From positions 87,031-151,030 of the forward strand of contig CAMZOI010000003.1 of NCBI GenBank assembly GCA_947331495.1: DNA of 64,000 bases. The letters run 5' to 3'. Below are positions 45,537 through 53,935 of the stretch, in pieces (within the stretch, counting starts at the first letter, position 1; each line of letters begins with the position of its first letter). The notes beneath the pieces are model-generated. The model searched no databases, was not told where the DNA came from, and saw nothing but the letters and a program-made list of their open reading frames with translations. Source of the DNA: Erythrobacteraceae bacterium Alg239-R51. GTDB taxonomy: Bacteria; Pseudomonadota; Alphaproteobacteria; Sphingomonadales; Sphingomonadaceae. Made by a program: the position numbers and the translations under genes.

Positions 45537-48002
45537 CTAGTTCCAGGGCAGCGCGTAGGCTACTATTGCGTCGCTGACAGGTGTCTTCATGAAATGATGC
45601 CCGCCTGCCATAACCACGACATACTGGCGGCCGTCCTGGGAGTAGGTCATCACGTTGGCTTGGCCGCCGCCCGGCAGGACGTCGGTCCAGACGGTTTCAC
45701 CGGTTTCTACGTCGATCGCGCGGATCAGATTGTCGGTCGTCGCGGCAATGAACAGCAGTCCTCCTGCCGTCACGACACCGCCGCCATTGTTGGGCGTACC
45801 GATCGTGAACGGAATGCCAAGAGCAAGACCCCAGGGACCGTTTGCGCGTGCCGAACCGAAGGGCCGGTCCCATAGCGTCTCGCCGCTACTCATGTCGATC
45901 GCACGAATGCCGCCATAAGGCGGCTCTTTACACAGAAGGCCGGTCAGCCCGAGCCGCCAGCCCGCGTTGACGTCGATGGCGAACGGCGTACCGGTCTGGG
46001 GCGAGCCTTCACCTTCAGAACCACCGCCACCTTGATTGCCCTGCGGGCCGCGCGGCTCCCATCCCTTTTCGTCCGCCACTGCGCGAGGGACGAGGCGGTT
46101 GTGGTTGGGCATGTCGTTATAGTTGGCGTAGATCACTCCGCGGCGCGGATCGATCGCCACCGATCCCCAGTCGGATCCACCATTGTAACCGGGATACTGG
46201 ATCCACCGGCGATCTGACGTGGGAGGCGTATAGTAGCCATCATAGGCCGACTGCCGATACTGGATGCGGCAGATCATCTGGTCGATTGGCGTCATGCCCC
46301 ACATGTCGCGTTCTTCGAGAGAGGGTCTGCGCAGCGTCGCAAAGCCCGAATAGGGCTGCGTGGCGGTGCGCTCGGCGGGCTCCACACCACCTTGCGGCAC
46401 GGCGCGCTCGATCACGGTGTGCAGCGGTCGACCGGTACGTCGGTCGAGAATGTAGATCTCGCCCTGCTTCGACGGGAGAATAATCGCCGGCGTTCCGCCC
46501 GGCAGATCGACAAGCGTTGCCTGGCTCCCGAGGTCGTAGTCCCAGACGTCCTTGTATACGGTCTGGAAACGCCAGCGTGGCTCGCCCGTCTCGCCGTCCA
46601 ATGCCACGAGCGCCGTCGAGAATTCGTTTTCCTGTGGACTGCGATCCGAACTCCAGTAATCGACCGCGCTGTTGCCCATGGGAAGGTAGACGAGACCGAA
46701 TTCCTCGTCCGCCGAAGCCGTCGTCCACATATTGGGCGTCCCGCGCGTGAATTGCTCGCCTGGAGCAGGTTCGCCAAATTCTCCCGGACGCCCCATATCC
46801 CATGCCCAGGCGCGCTCCCCGGTAACGGCGTCAAACGCCTGGATTACGCCCGACGGTGCGCTGTTGCGCTGCCCGTCGAGAACCTGATGGCCCGTCACGA
46901 TGTTGCCGCGCACGATCACCGGAGGAGCCGTGATCGCCACCATGCCTGGATATGTCTGGCCCATGCCCTCTTTGATATCGACCTCGCCGTTGACGCCAAA
47001 GTCGGCGCAGGGGCGGCCGGTTTCGGCATCGACGGCGATGAGACGGCCATCGAGCGTCCCTTCAATAATGCGCATCGCGCAATTCGCTGCAGCTCTCGAA
47101 GGTACGAGCGGCGCGCCTCCATTCTGGGAAGGAGAGCCTTGGGCGCCTCCGGAAAGCTGTGTGCCGCTGTCCCGTGGGCGGGTGTAGGCGGTCACGCCGC
47201 GGCAGGAGGCCGAATAGGGAATGGCGGCGGTGGAGACTTGTGGATCGTGGCGCCAGATTTCCGCGCCGGTTTGCGCGTCGAGCGCGATGAGAATATTCAT
47301 CGCCGAGCACAGATACAAACGGTCGCCGATCTTCAGCGGGGTCGTTTCTGGGGCGTATTTGCCTTCACCCGCACCTAGGGGCAGATCGCCGGTATGTGCT
47401 ATCCATGCGCGCTTCAGGCCGCCGACATTGGCCGGTGTGATCTGATCCAACTGCGAATAACGCTGACCTGAATGGGTTCCTCCCCAGGCTGGCCAGTCAA
47501 CGCCCACATCCTCGAACTCTATCCCGGCCTGGGCTATCGGGAGTTCCCCCCTCACCGGATCGGGGCCCGATGCCGATGCAACCCAGAGTGCAACCGCAAG
47601 GAACACCACCGCTCCCCCAGCCCCTGCAAGTGCAACTGGCCATCTTGTCGGCCGATAAAGGCGGGGTGAAACCAAAGCGACCAGAGCGAGGAGAACGGTC
47701 GGACCAACAAGCCGCGGCACGAGCGCCCACGGATCATTGCCGCTCTCCCATAATGCCCAGGGCACGGTCACCATATAGATGCCGACGTAAATCCACGCGC
47801 CCAAGGCTTTCCCGCGAAAGATGAAATAGGCGGAAGCAAGCAGCGCCGCGCCGGTCAGCCCATAGTAAAGCGAGCCGCCAAGGATTGCGAGCCAGATGCC
47901 ACCGGCAAACAGTGTTGCACCGATGAGTCCGATCAGAATCGCGACTATCCGCGGTAGAATCGAAACCTTTCGATGAGGTGCGGTTTGTTCGGAACTGTTC
48001 AT
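45537..48002 (-). CDS. gcd: Membrane-bound PQQ-dependent glucose dehydrogenase-like quinoprotein
   Basis: An 821-residue enzyme. About five N-terminal membrane helices (residues about 15-140) anchor a periplasmic eight-bladed propeller (WPAWGGTHSGQRYSQLDQI... GHQVLDGQRNSAPSGVIQAFDA... SDWGSVAIDP). This is the architecture of membrane glucose/quinate dehydrogenases that use PQQ and pass electrons to ubiquinone. The substrate may be glucose or a related polyol. I place the start at the ATG at 48002, which gives the anchor; the longer frame has no support. It lies 106 bases after the PepSY gene on the same strand, at the end of the copper locus. Confidence 0.9.
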   Translation of the reverse strand: MNSSEQTAPHRKVSILPRIVAILIGLIGATLFAGGIWLAILGGSLYYGLTGAALLASAYFIFRGKALGAWIYVGIYMVTVPWALWESGNDPWALVPRLVGPTVLLALVALVSPRLYRPTRWPVALAGAGGAVVFLAVALWVASASGPDPVRGELPIAQAGIEFEDVGVDWPAWGGTHSGQRYSQLDQITPANVGGLKRAWIAHTGDLPLGAGEGKYAPETTPLKIGDRLYLCSAMNILIALDAQTGAEIWRHDPQVSTAAIPYSASCRGVTAYTRPRDSGTQLSGGAQGSPSQNGGAPLVPSRAAANCAMRIIEGTLDGRLIAVDAETGRPCADFGVNGEVDIKEGMGQTYPGMVAITAPPVIVRGNIVTGHQVLDGQRNSAPSGVIQAFDAVTGERAWAWDMGRPGEFGEPAPGEQFTRGTPNMWTTASADEEFGLVYLPMGNSAVDYWSSDRSPQENEFSTALVALDGETGEPRWRFQTVYKDVWDYDLGSQATLVDLPGGTPAIILPSKQGEIYILDRRTGRPLHTVIERAVPQGGVEPAERTATQPYSGFATLRRPSLEERDMWGMTPIDQMICRIQYRQSAYDGYYTPPTSDRRWIQYPGYNGGSDWGSVAIDPRRGVIYANYNDMPNHNRLVPRAVADEKGWEPRGPQGNQGGGGSEGEGSPQTGTPFAIDVNAGWRLGLTGLLCKEPPYGGIRAIDMSSGETLWDRPFGSARANGPWGLALGIPFTIGTPNNGGGVVTAGGLLFIAATTDNLIRAIDVETGETVWTDVLPGGGQANVMTYSQDGRQYVVVMAGGHHFMKTPVSDAIVAYALPWN

Positions 48003-48108
48003 GACGGGCCTCGCTGTTTTGATCTTGGCAAACTTTCCCGATACTTCTGGGCAGGGATGACATTGCGCCTTTCTATCATTAGCGCGATTATTGGATACCT
48101 TGGATAGA

Positions 48109-48846
48109 TCACCGGACCTTTCTGCGGCGCAGTTTCGGGAACCGGTTCGCCAGCAGTACAAAGCCCGACAACGCGATGACCGTTCCACCGATTCCGAAAA
48201 GCAGCAGCCACCAGCTGTTGATCCGGTCGCGCTGGGTCCAGTCCATGATGTGCAAGCCCCAGACGAAGTCGAAGAAGCGCCAGGTATCGCTTCGAGCGGC
48301 GAGAATCGCGCCGCTCGACGCATCGATGTAGAGCCTCGTCGCGTCTGGATCGGAGAAGGTGATTTGCCACGCCGGAAACGGACCTCGGAACTCTGTTCCT
48401 ATCGGGCGCTCGATCAGCTTAGCACCGGTGATCGAGGTCTCGGGACCGGTCCAGGCCCGCGAAGCGATGGCCTGGGCATCGGCGAGTGGGAGGGGAGATA
48501 CCCTCGTTCCGGTCTCGGTCTCATGAAGCGTCATCGAGCCATCGCTACGCTCGACTTGAACGAGGGGACGGCCAGCTACGGACTTGGTCGTCACGGCAAC
48601 GATGCCCTGTCGATCCACCAACCATTGCGGCGCCGGAAACTCAGGATCGAGTGTTTCGGCCTCGCGCGATATGACGTGCTCGGACCGTACCTGCTCGATC
48701 TTGAGAAAGGACATGATAGCGCCGGTTCCCATCCACAACAGCACCTGCACGCCGACAACAAGCGCGAGCCACTTATGCAGCTTGCTGCCGAATATGTGCA
48801 GCCGCAGCTTGCGTGACGGCTTTCGTAGAGCTGGAACCGACGCCAT
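48109..48846 (-). CDS. PepSY-domain membrane protein
   Basis: A 245-residue protein with one membrane helix near the N-terminus (HKWLALVVGVQVLLWMGTGAIM), a periplasmic region of PepSY type (PAWQITFSDPDATRLYIDASSGAIL) and a C-terminal helix (WWLLLFGIGGTVIALSGFVLL). Such proteins are often linked to flavin- or iron-dependent reductases and to metal-handling operons. It lies 6 bases after the NTF2-like gene. Confidence 0.87.
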   Translation of the reverse strand: MASVPALRKPSRKLRLHIFGSKLHKWLALVVGVQVLLWMGTGAIMSFLKIEQVRSEHVISREAETLDPEFPAPQWLVDRQGIVAVTTKSVAGRPLVQVERSDGSMTLHETETGTRVSPLPLADAQAIASRAWTGPETSITGAKLIERPIGTEFRGPFPAWQITFSDPDATRLYIDASSGAILAARSDTWRFFDFVWGLHIMDWTQRDRINSWWLLLFGIGGTVIALSGFVLLANRFPKLRRRKVR

Positions 48847-48852
48847 GAGGTC

Positions 48853-49413
48853 TTATTGGTTGCGGGGAGGACGCGACGATGAATGGTATTGCACGATCTT
48901 CCAGCCATTGGCGTCGTGCGTGAGTACCGACGTTGCCACGCCTTCGCGATCGATCACGCGTCCATCCGCCAGTTCAATCCGGTAGGTATAGGTTTCCCGG
49001 CCGTAAGCCATGTGTCCCATCCGGGTGACTGCAACGGTCGGCTCACCGAAGGTGAAACTGGTGATCGCGTCCAGTTCAGGCCCCAGGTGATGCGCCATGT
49101 AGTTCGTGAAGCTGCCTTCATCCTTTCCGTTCTCGTAAACGAAGGATTCTTCCGCAAACAAGGCTGTCATGGCCTCAGCATCGCGCGCCGTCAGCGCGTT
49201 ACGATACGCTGTGAGAGCAGCCTCCGCCCCCGCGACGTCGTCGTTCATGGCCGCCATATGATCCGCCTGGTTCATGCCCTGCGCCGAATGGTCCATCTGC
49301 TTCGATTGCGAATGCTCCCCATGCGCGGAATGGTCCATGTCCTGGGCCAACGCCGGTGCCGCGGATAAAGCAAGCGCCGCAGCGGCCACGCCCCGAATGA
49401 TTGTAGTGTGCAT
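48853..49413 (-). CDS. Exported NTF2/SnoaL-like protein with Met/His-rich linker
   Basis: A 186-residue protein: signal peptide (MHTTIIRGVAAAALALSAAPALA), a His/Met-rich linker (DMDHSAHGEHSQSKQMDHSA) that could bind copper, then an NTF2-like cone-shaped domain (TAYRNALTARDAEAMTALFAEESFVYENG... GWKIVQYHSS). The ATG at 49413 gives the signal peptide. It starts 17 bases after copB and is probably a periplasmic copper-operon accessory protein of unknown activity. Confidence 0.85.
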   Translation of the reverse strand: MHTTIIRGVAAAALALSAAPALAQDMDHSAHGEHSQSKQMDHSAQGMNQADHMAAMNDDVAGAEAALTAYRNALTARDAEAMTALFAEESFVYENGKDEGSFTNYMAHHLGPELDAITSFTFGEPTVAVTRMGHMAYGRETYTYRIELADGRVIDREGVATSVLTHDANGWKIVQYHSSSRPPRNQ

Positions 49414-49430
49414 CGAACTTTCCTTGTTAC

Positions 49431-50582
49431 TCAGAACCAGAACCGTATGCCGACGACATAATTCGTCACGCTGGGATCTTCTCCTTCGGCGCGTGCGTAG
49501 TCGGCGCTCTGACCGATCCTCCATTCCTGATCGATCCCGATATAGGGCGCGAACTCACGCGCGAAATGATAACGCAGGCGAAGGCCGGCTTCGACTGTAT
49601 CCAAGCCCGCACCGATGCCCAGTTCAGGCACGTCCTGCGCCGAAAAGGACGCTTCCACACGGGGTTGAAGGACCAGGCGCTGGGTAATTCGCTGGTCGAG
49701 CTCGGCCTCAATGCGCGCCGTCAGGTCGCCTTTGTCGGACAGGAATGCGGCGGCATCCACCTCGAACAGATAGGGTGCGAGGCCCTGGATGCCGACCACC
49801 GCATAGGTGCGGTCCAATGGCGCGAAATCCTGCCGGATACCGGCCTGGAAATCGAAAAACGGCGCGATAGCGCGACTGTAGAGCGCCTGGACTTCGGCGC
49901 TTTCGATCTTCTCGCCGAAACTGCCTTCACCTTCCGATTTGAACCAGAATTTGTCGAGATCGCCACCGTAATACCCCTGAAGGTCGAACAGATAGCCGTC
50001 GGATCCTTCGCGCGCGCGGTATTCGACGCGGTCACCCTGGAACCAGAAATATGTCTGGCCGCCCTGTTCATCGCGCAACTGCTCACGGCTCTCGCGCATT
50101 GCCTCAACACCCCATATGGCATCTGCGGCGCGTGCAGGGCCCGAACCCGCGGAAGCGGGCGGCGGACCCGAGGGAATGTCCATCGCCATCGCCTCATGAC
50201 CCATGGCGGAATGGTCCATTTCTCCGCCCGCTTGGTCGTCGACCACTCCGGACTGATCCATCGACCCATGGCCCATTTGCGAATGATCCATCTGTGAGTG
50301 GTCTACAGGTGACTGGCCCATGGGTTGCGGCATCTCGGGGCTACCTTCACCTTGCGGCTGCATGGATTGGTGATCCATTGCACCATGGTCCATTTGCGAA
50401 TGGTCCATGGGCATTGCGGAGGATGGCGGCGAAGCATCCTCTCCGCTGCTTTCCTCTTCGGCGGCCTCCTCTGCGTCCTGCGGGTCGGCAGGCTGCATCG
50501 GCATGGAATGGTTATGGCCATGGTCTTGCGCGAAGGCGGGCGTTGCCGTTCCGGCGAGCATGAGCGCGATCATATACTTCAT
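49431..50582 (-). CDS. copB: Copper resistance outer membrane protein CopB
   Basis: A 383-residue protein. Signal peptide (MKYMIALMLAGTATPAFA), then a Met/His-rich region with DHSQMDH-type repeats (about residues 25-150) that probably binds copper, then a CopB-type beta-barrel (LRYHFAREFAPYIGIDQEWRIG) ending in GIRFWF. Its ATG overlaps the copA stop as ATGA. CopB sequesters or moves copper at the outer membrane together with CopA. Confidence 0.93.
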   Translation of the reverse strand: MKYMIALMLAGTATPAFAQDHGHNHSMPMQPADPQDAEEAAEEESSGEDASPPSSAMPMDHSQMDHGAMDHQSMQPQGEGSPEMPQPMGQSPVDHSQMDHSQMGHGSMDQSGVVDDQAGGEMDHSAMGHEAMAMDIPSGPPPASAGSGPARAADAIWGVEAMRESREQLRDEQGGQTYFWFQGDRVEYRAREGSDGYLFDLQGYYGGDLDKFWFKSEGEGSFGEKIESAEVQALYSRAIAPFFDFQAGIRQDFAPLDRTYAVVGIQGLAPYLFEVDAAAFLSDKGDLTARIEAELDQRITQRLVLQPRVEASFSAQDVPELGIGAGLDTVEAGLRLRYHFAREFAPYIGIDQEWRIGQSADYARAEGEDPSVTNYVVGIRFWF

Positions 50583-52441
50583 CCGCTCTCTCCCACGCGC
50601 TGTACGTCTGGTTGCCCTGCTTCCTGCGCGACCGTTACGATCTGGAACATGCCGGCATGCATGTGATAGAGAAGATGGCAGTGAAACGCCCAGTCTCCTG
50701 GCTCGTCGGCGGTGAGATCGAACTGGGCGAAGCCGCCGGGCTGCACGACCACCGTGTGCTTTTGTGGTTGGCGATCGGCAGGTGCGCCGTTGACGAGCTC
50801 GAAGAAATGACCGTGAAGGTGGATCGGGTGCGCCATCATGGTGTTGTTGACCAGCTTGACCCGAACCCGTTCGTTATAGGCAAAGCGGATCGGCTCGTCG
50901 CTGACGGCCGAGAACTTCTCGCCGTCGAACGACCACATGTAGCGTTCCATGTTCCCGGTGAGATGAATTTCCATCTGGCGCGACGGCGTGCGCAGATCGT
51001 CATTCGGTTCGAGCGCGACCAGATCCTTGTAGTTCAGCACCTTATGCGGAACCTTGTCGAGGCCGATACCAGGATCGCCCATCCGGTCCTGCGGGTTCAT
51101 GGCAACCATGTCTATGCCTGGACTGACCTTCACATCGGGTGGCAGCCTGGACGTGTCGCGCATGTCCATGCCGCCCATCGACATTCCAGCCATTCCGGCC
51201 ATCGCTCCCTCGCTTGACCCGTCGCCGCTGTCGCTCATGTCCATACCGTCCGGCGGCGAGGTTCCATGTCCCATCGCGCTATGATCCATGCCTGACATGT
51301 CACCTTCCATTCCAGCCATGCCACCCATACCCGCCATGCCCATATCGGCCATCGTCAGGAGCGGCGGATCGCGCAGCGCGGGGACAGGCGCGCGGGCACC
51401 GGGGCGGCTGGCAAGCGTCGCGACCGCCATGCCCGAGCGATCCATGCTTTCCGCGACGATGGTATGCGCTTCGCCGGTCGGTTCGACGACTATATCGTAG
51501 GTCTCGGCGGTGCCGATCTGGAACTCTTCGACCTCGACCGGCCTCACGTTGAGACCGTCGGCCGCTACGACCCAGAATTTCAGCCCGGGAATACGGACGT
51601 TGTAAAAGGACATGGCGCTGCCATTGATCACCCGGATGCGGACCCGCTTGCCGCGCGAAAACAGATATTCCAGCCCTTCTTCGGGACCGTGTCCATTGGC
51701 GAGGTAAGTGTAGGTCGAGCCCGTGACGTCGAGGATATCTGTCGGCATCATGCGCATTTCTGCCCACATCCGGCGCTCTTCTCCGGTCAGCGGATAATCA
51801 TCGGTCAACGTGCGTTGCTGGTAATTGAAGTACCCCTCGCCCTTCTTCAGCTTCGACATGATTGTGTGGGGATGCATCGGCGTAAATTCGCTGAGCAGCA
51901 TCACGTAATCGTAGTCGGCCTGCACCGGATCGGGTCCGGTAGGATCGACGATGATGGGCCCGTAATGCCCGGCCTGTTCCTGCAGGCCGGAATGGCTATG
52001 CCACCAATAGGTGCCAGCCTGCCGTATGGCGGGCATTTCGTAGGTGAATGTCTGCCGCGGCCCGATACCGGGAAAGCTCACACCGGGCACGCCATCGAAC
52101 TGAAACGGCACAAGCAGTCCGTGCCAGTGGATCGAACTGTCTTCGTCCAGCGCATTTGTCACATTGAGATTGACAGGATCGCCTTCTTTCAGCCGCACCA
52201 GCGGACCGGGAACGCTACCGTTCACCGCCACTCCCATACCGCTACGGCCCTGAACAATTCGCGGGCCGCGCGCGATGGTTAGATCGATATTGCGGCCGGA
52301 TACTTCATCGAAACCCTGGCGGATCGTCGCGCCATTCATGTTGCCGCCGCGCGCCCAGGCGGGCATCGCGGCGGTGGCACCAAACAGGCCGCCGGCGACG
52401 ATACTCGAGCCCAGGAATTTGCGTCGATTGATTGCTTGCAT
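50579..52441 (-). CDS. copA: Copper resistance multicopper oxidase CopA
   Basis: A 620-residue periplasmic multicopper oxidase of the PcoA/CopA type. Tat signal (NRRKFLGSSIVAGGLFGA), copper motifs HWHGLLVP, WWHSHSG, HPIHLHGHFF and HCHLLYHMHAGM, and a long Met-rich insertion (MADMGMAGMGGMAGMEGDM and further MxxM repeats). It lies downstream of the ECF sigma gene with its own predicted sigma-specific promoter at 52477-52502, and overlaps copB. Confidence 0.95.
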   Translation of the reverse strand: MQAINRRKFLGSSIVAGGLFGATAAMPAWARGGNMNGATIRQGFDEVSGRNIDLTIARGPRIVQGRSGMGVAVNGSVPGPLVRLKEGDPVNLNVTNALDEDSSIHWHGLLVPFQFDGVPGVSFPGIGPRQTFTYEMPAIRQAGTYWWHSHSGLQEQAGHYGPIIVDPTGPDPVQADYDYVMLLSEFTPMHPHTIMSKLKKGEGYFNYQQRTLTDDYPLTGEERRMWAEMRMMPTDILDVTGSTYTYLANGHGPEEGLEYLFSRGKRVRIRVINGSAMSFYNVRIPGLKFWVVAADGLNVRPVEVEEFQIGTAETYDIVVEPTGEAHTIVAESMDRSGMAVATLASRPGARAPVPALRDPPLLTMADMGMAGMGGMAGMEGDMSGMDHSAMGHGTSPPDGMDMSDSGDGSSEGAMAGMAGMSMGGMDMRDTSRLPPDVKVSPGIDMVAMNPQDRMGDPGIGLDKVPHKVLNYKDLVALEPNDDLRTPSRQMEIHLTGNMERYMWSFDGEKFSAVSDEPIRFAYNERVRVKLVNNTMMAHPIHLHGHFFELVNGAPADRQPQKHTVVVQPGGFAQFDLTADEPGDWAFHCHLLYHMHAGMFQIVTVAQEAGQPDVQRVGESG

Positions 52442-52476
52442 GAGAAAGTCCTGTTCGAAGGAGGTTTGCCCTATCC

Positions 52477-52502
52477 TACGCGGCTGGAGGCGCTTCCCCT
52501 CA
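52477..52502 (-). promoter_or_regulatory. Predicted ECF sigma promoter of the copA operon
   Basis: On the minus strand: TGAGGGGA, 13 bases, GCGTA. The same element with the same spacing occurs at 53824-53849 and 53861-53886. The GCGTA box ends 36 bases before the copA start. It overlaps the last codon of the sigma factor gene. Confidence 0.72.
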
Positions 52503-53060
52503 CGCGCGCGAAATTTTTTCCTTCAGAGCCTTTCGGGCACGGTAGACCAGCGATTCCACCGCCTTCTCCGAAACACCCATTATATCGGCAACCTCGTTCT
52601 GGCTTCGCCCATCGATGGCAACGAGAATCAGCGCCTCGCGCAGCCGCACGGGAAGCCGTTGAATTTCGGCATGGGTCTTTTGCAGAAGCTGCCGATCGAC
52701 TGTCTCGGATTCCGGCGAGGGCGCAGGATCGGAGGCAAGTTCCGGCATGGAAGCCTTTCCGAACCCCAGGAACTGCGCTGCCTTCCGCCTGCGGAGTTTG
52801 TCGCGGCATTTGTTGAGTGTGATCGTCGTGAGGAACGGGAGAACGGGCCGCGCCGGATCGAGGCGCTTGCGGGCGATCCACGCCGAAGCAAGGGCATTCT
52901 GCACAACGTCTTCGGCTTCATCATGTGAGCCAACCATTCGCAATGAGGTTGCAAGCAGGCGGGGTATGAGCGGTTCTACAAGTTCCGTGAATGCGCGGCG
53001 GTCACCGGCGGCAACTTTTGCAACAAGCGCCTGCTCCTGACTATCCGGCTGCCCCTGCAC
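52500..53060 (-). CDS. ECF RNA polymerase sigma factor (CnrH-like position)
   Basis: A 186-residue extracytoplasmic-function sigma factor. Region 2 (DRRAFTELVEPLIPRLLATSLRMVGSHDEAEDVVQNALASAWI) and region 4 (LPVRLREALILVAIDGRSQNEVADIMGVSEKAVESLVYRARKAL) are clear. It lies 7 bases after the sensor gene and after the small anti-sigma-like gene, the Y-X-H order of the Cupriavidus cnr system. It probably reads the repeated TGmGGGGA-N13-GCGTA promoters around this locus. Confidence 0.9.
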   Translation of the reverse strand: MQGQPDSQEQALVAKVAAGDRRAFTELVEPLIPRLLATSLRMVGSHDEAEDVVQNALASAWIARKRLDPARPVLPFLTTITLNKCRDKLRRRKAAQFLGFGKASMPELASDPAPSPESETVDRQLLQKTHAEIQRLPVRLREALILVAIDGRSQNEVADIMGVSEKAVESLVYRARKALKEKISRA

Positions 53061-53067
53061 TCCGCGA

Positions 53068-53511
53068 TCATTCCGAAGGCGAACCGGTCAGTGACCGGGC
53101 AACCTGCTGATCGAATTCGCGTTGCTGCTCTTGGTCGAGAATGCGGCGCATCGCGAAAACATGCCGGACCGTCGCCTTCTGCAATTCGCCCATGCTCTGG
53201 TGGACCTCGTCGATGGCTAGACTGACCTCGGGGCCGTATTCATGCTCCTTGTCCATCGCGGCGGCCAGATTGGCGTTAGCACGCCGAACCGCCAGTTCGC
53301 GCTGGGCGTTCTCGATTGCGTAGCGCTCCTCGAGACGGTCGAGCCGATCTTCCTGTTGGGCGGTGAGGTCGAGCTGTTCGTGAACGAATTCGTGGAGACT
53401 GCCCGGCTGGGTTGGCGCGAACCATCGCTCTGCTGCGACCGCGCCCAGAAATCCCGCAAGAGCAGCGAGTAGGACGGCAAGCGCGATATACAGTTTGGGA
53501 CTTTTCATCAA
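53068..53511 (-). CDS. Periplasmic heavy-metal sensor, CnrX-like
   Basis: A 147-residue protein with one N-terminal membrane helix (about 8-27) and an all-helical periplasmic domain. H40, H44, E61, H117 and M121 fall at a constant offset of two from the CnrX ligands His42, His46, Glu63, His119 and Met123 (numbers from memory), so the whole metal site is conserved. CnrX binds Ni/Co and releases sigma CnrH through anti-sigma CnrY. Here the controlled genes are copper genes, so the metal may differ. Start overlaps the anti-sigma gene as ATGA. Confidence 0.88.
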   Translation of the reverse strand: MMKSPKLYIALAVLLAALAGFLGAVAAERWFAPTQPGSLHEFVHEQLDLTAQQEDRLDRLEERYAIENAQRELAVRRANANLAAAMDKEHEYGPEVSLAIDEVHQSMGELQKATVRHVFAMRRILDQEQQREFDQQVARSLTGSPSE

Positions 53512-53783
53512 TCGACGTGTAGCAGCGCGGCGGGAGAAAGGCGGGCGTCGCTAAATAGCGGGTAGGCGGGTTCCTGAGCATAGACAGGAGCCTGAACCGT
53601 GAGGGCACCCGCGCCGAGTCCAACTGCGAACAGGCCGGCAAACAGCATGCTGCGCATGGCCCCGTCCCGCCGCGCACTCATATCGCCGACACGTTCCCAG
53701 ACGCCTTCCATGAAGCCGCCGAGCACGCCGGGCGCAACATCGTGGGCAAGAGCGCTCAGAATAGGGTCCAGGTCCTGTTCCAT
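53508..53783 (-). CDS. Small anti-sigma factor, CnrY-like
   Basis: A 91-residue protein: a cytoplasmic N-terminal helical part (about 1-42), one membrane helix (MLFAGLFAVGLGAGALTV) and a short periplasmic tail. The size and layout match CnrY (about 95 residues), which holds its sigma factor at the membrane. No direct sequence motif proves the function; the assignment rests on topology and on the order Y-X-H with ATGA overlap. The start is the ATG at 53783, 41 bases after the predicted promoter. Confidence 0.7.
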   Translation of the reverse strand: MEQDLDPILSALAHDVAPGVLGGFMEGVWERVGDMSARRDGAMRSMLFAGLFAVGLGAGALTVQAPVYAQEPAYPLFSDARLSPAALLHVD

Positions 53784-53823
53784 CGGTGCGGGTCGATCCT
53801 TCAACTGCTGTTCGTTCTTCCCA

Positions 53824-53849
53824 TACGCGCGGCGCGTCCGCTCCCCGCA
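53824..53849 (-). promoter_or_regulatory. Predicted ECF sigma promoter of the anti-sigma/sensor/sigma operon
   Basis: On the minus strand: TGCGGGGA, 13 bases, GCGTA. It matches the element before copA and the divergent element at 53861. It points at the CnrY-like gene, suggesting positive autoregulation. Confidence 0.68.
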
Positions 53850-53860
53850 AAGATATTTAA

Positions 53861-53886
53861 TGAGGGGAGGCGGCTCGGGATGCGTA
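53861..53886 (+). promoter_or_regulatory. Predicted ECF sigma promoter of the DUF2231 operon
   Basis: TGAGGGGA, 13 bases, GCGTA on the plus strand, 50 bases before the DUF2231 gene. It lies back to back with the element at 53824-53849, only 11 bases away. Positions between the boxes also match the copA copy (GCG and CTC at the same places). Confidence 0.72.
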
Positions 53887-53935
53887 ACAGGCAGCATAGC
53901 TCTCGTTAATCTGCGGTGAAAGGGCACGCGCCACC

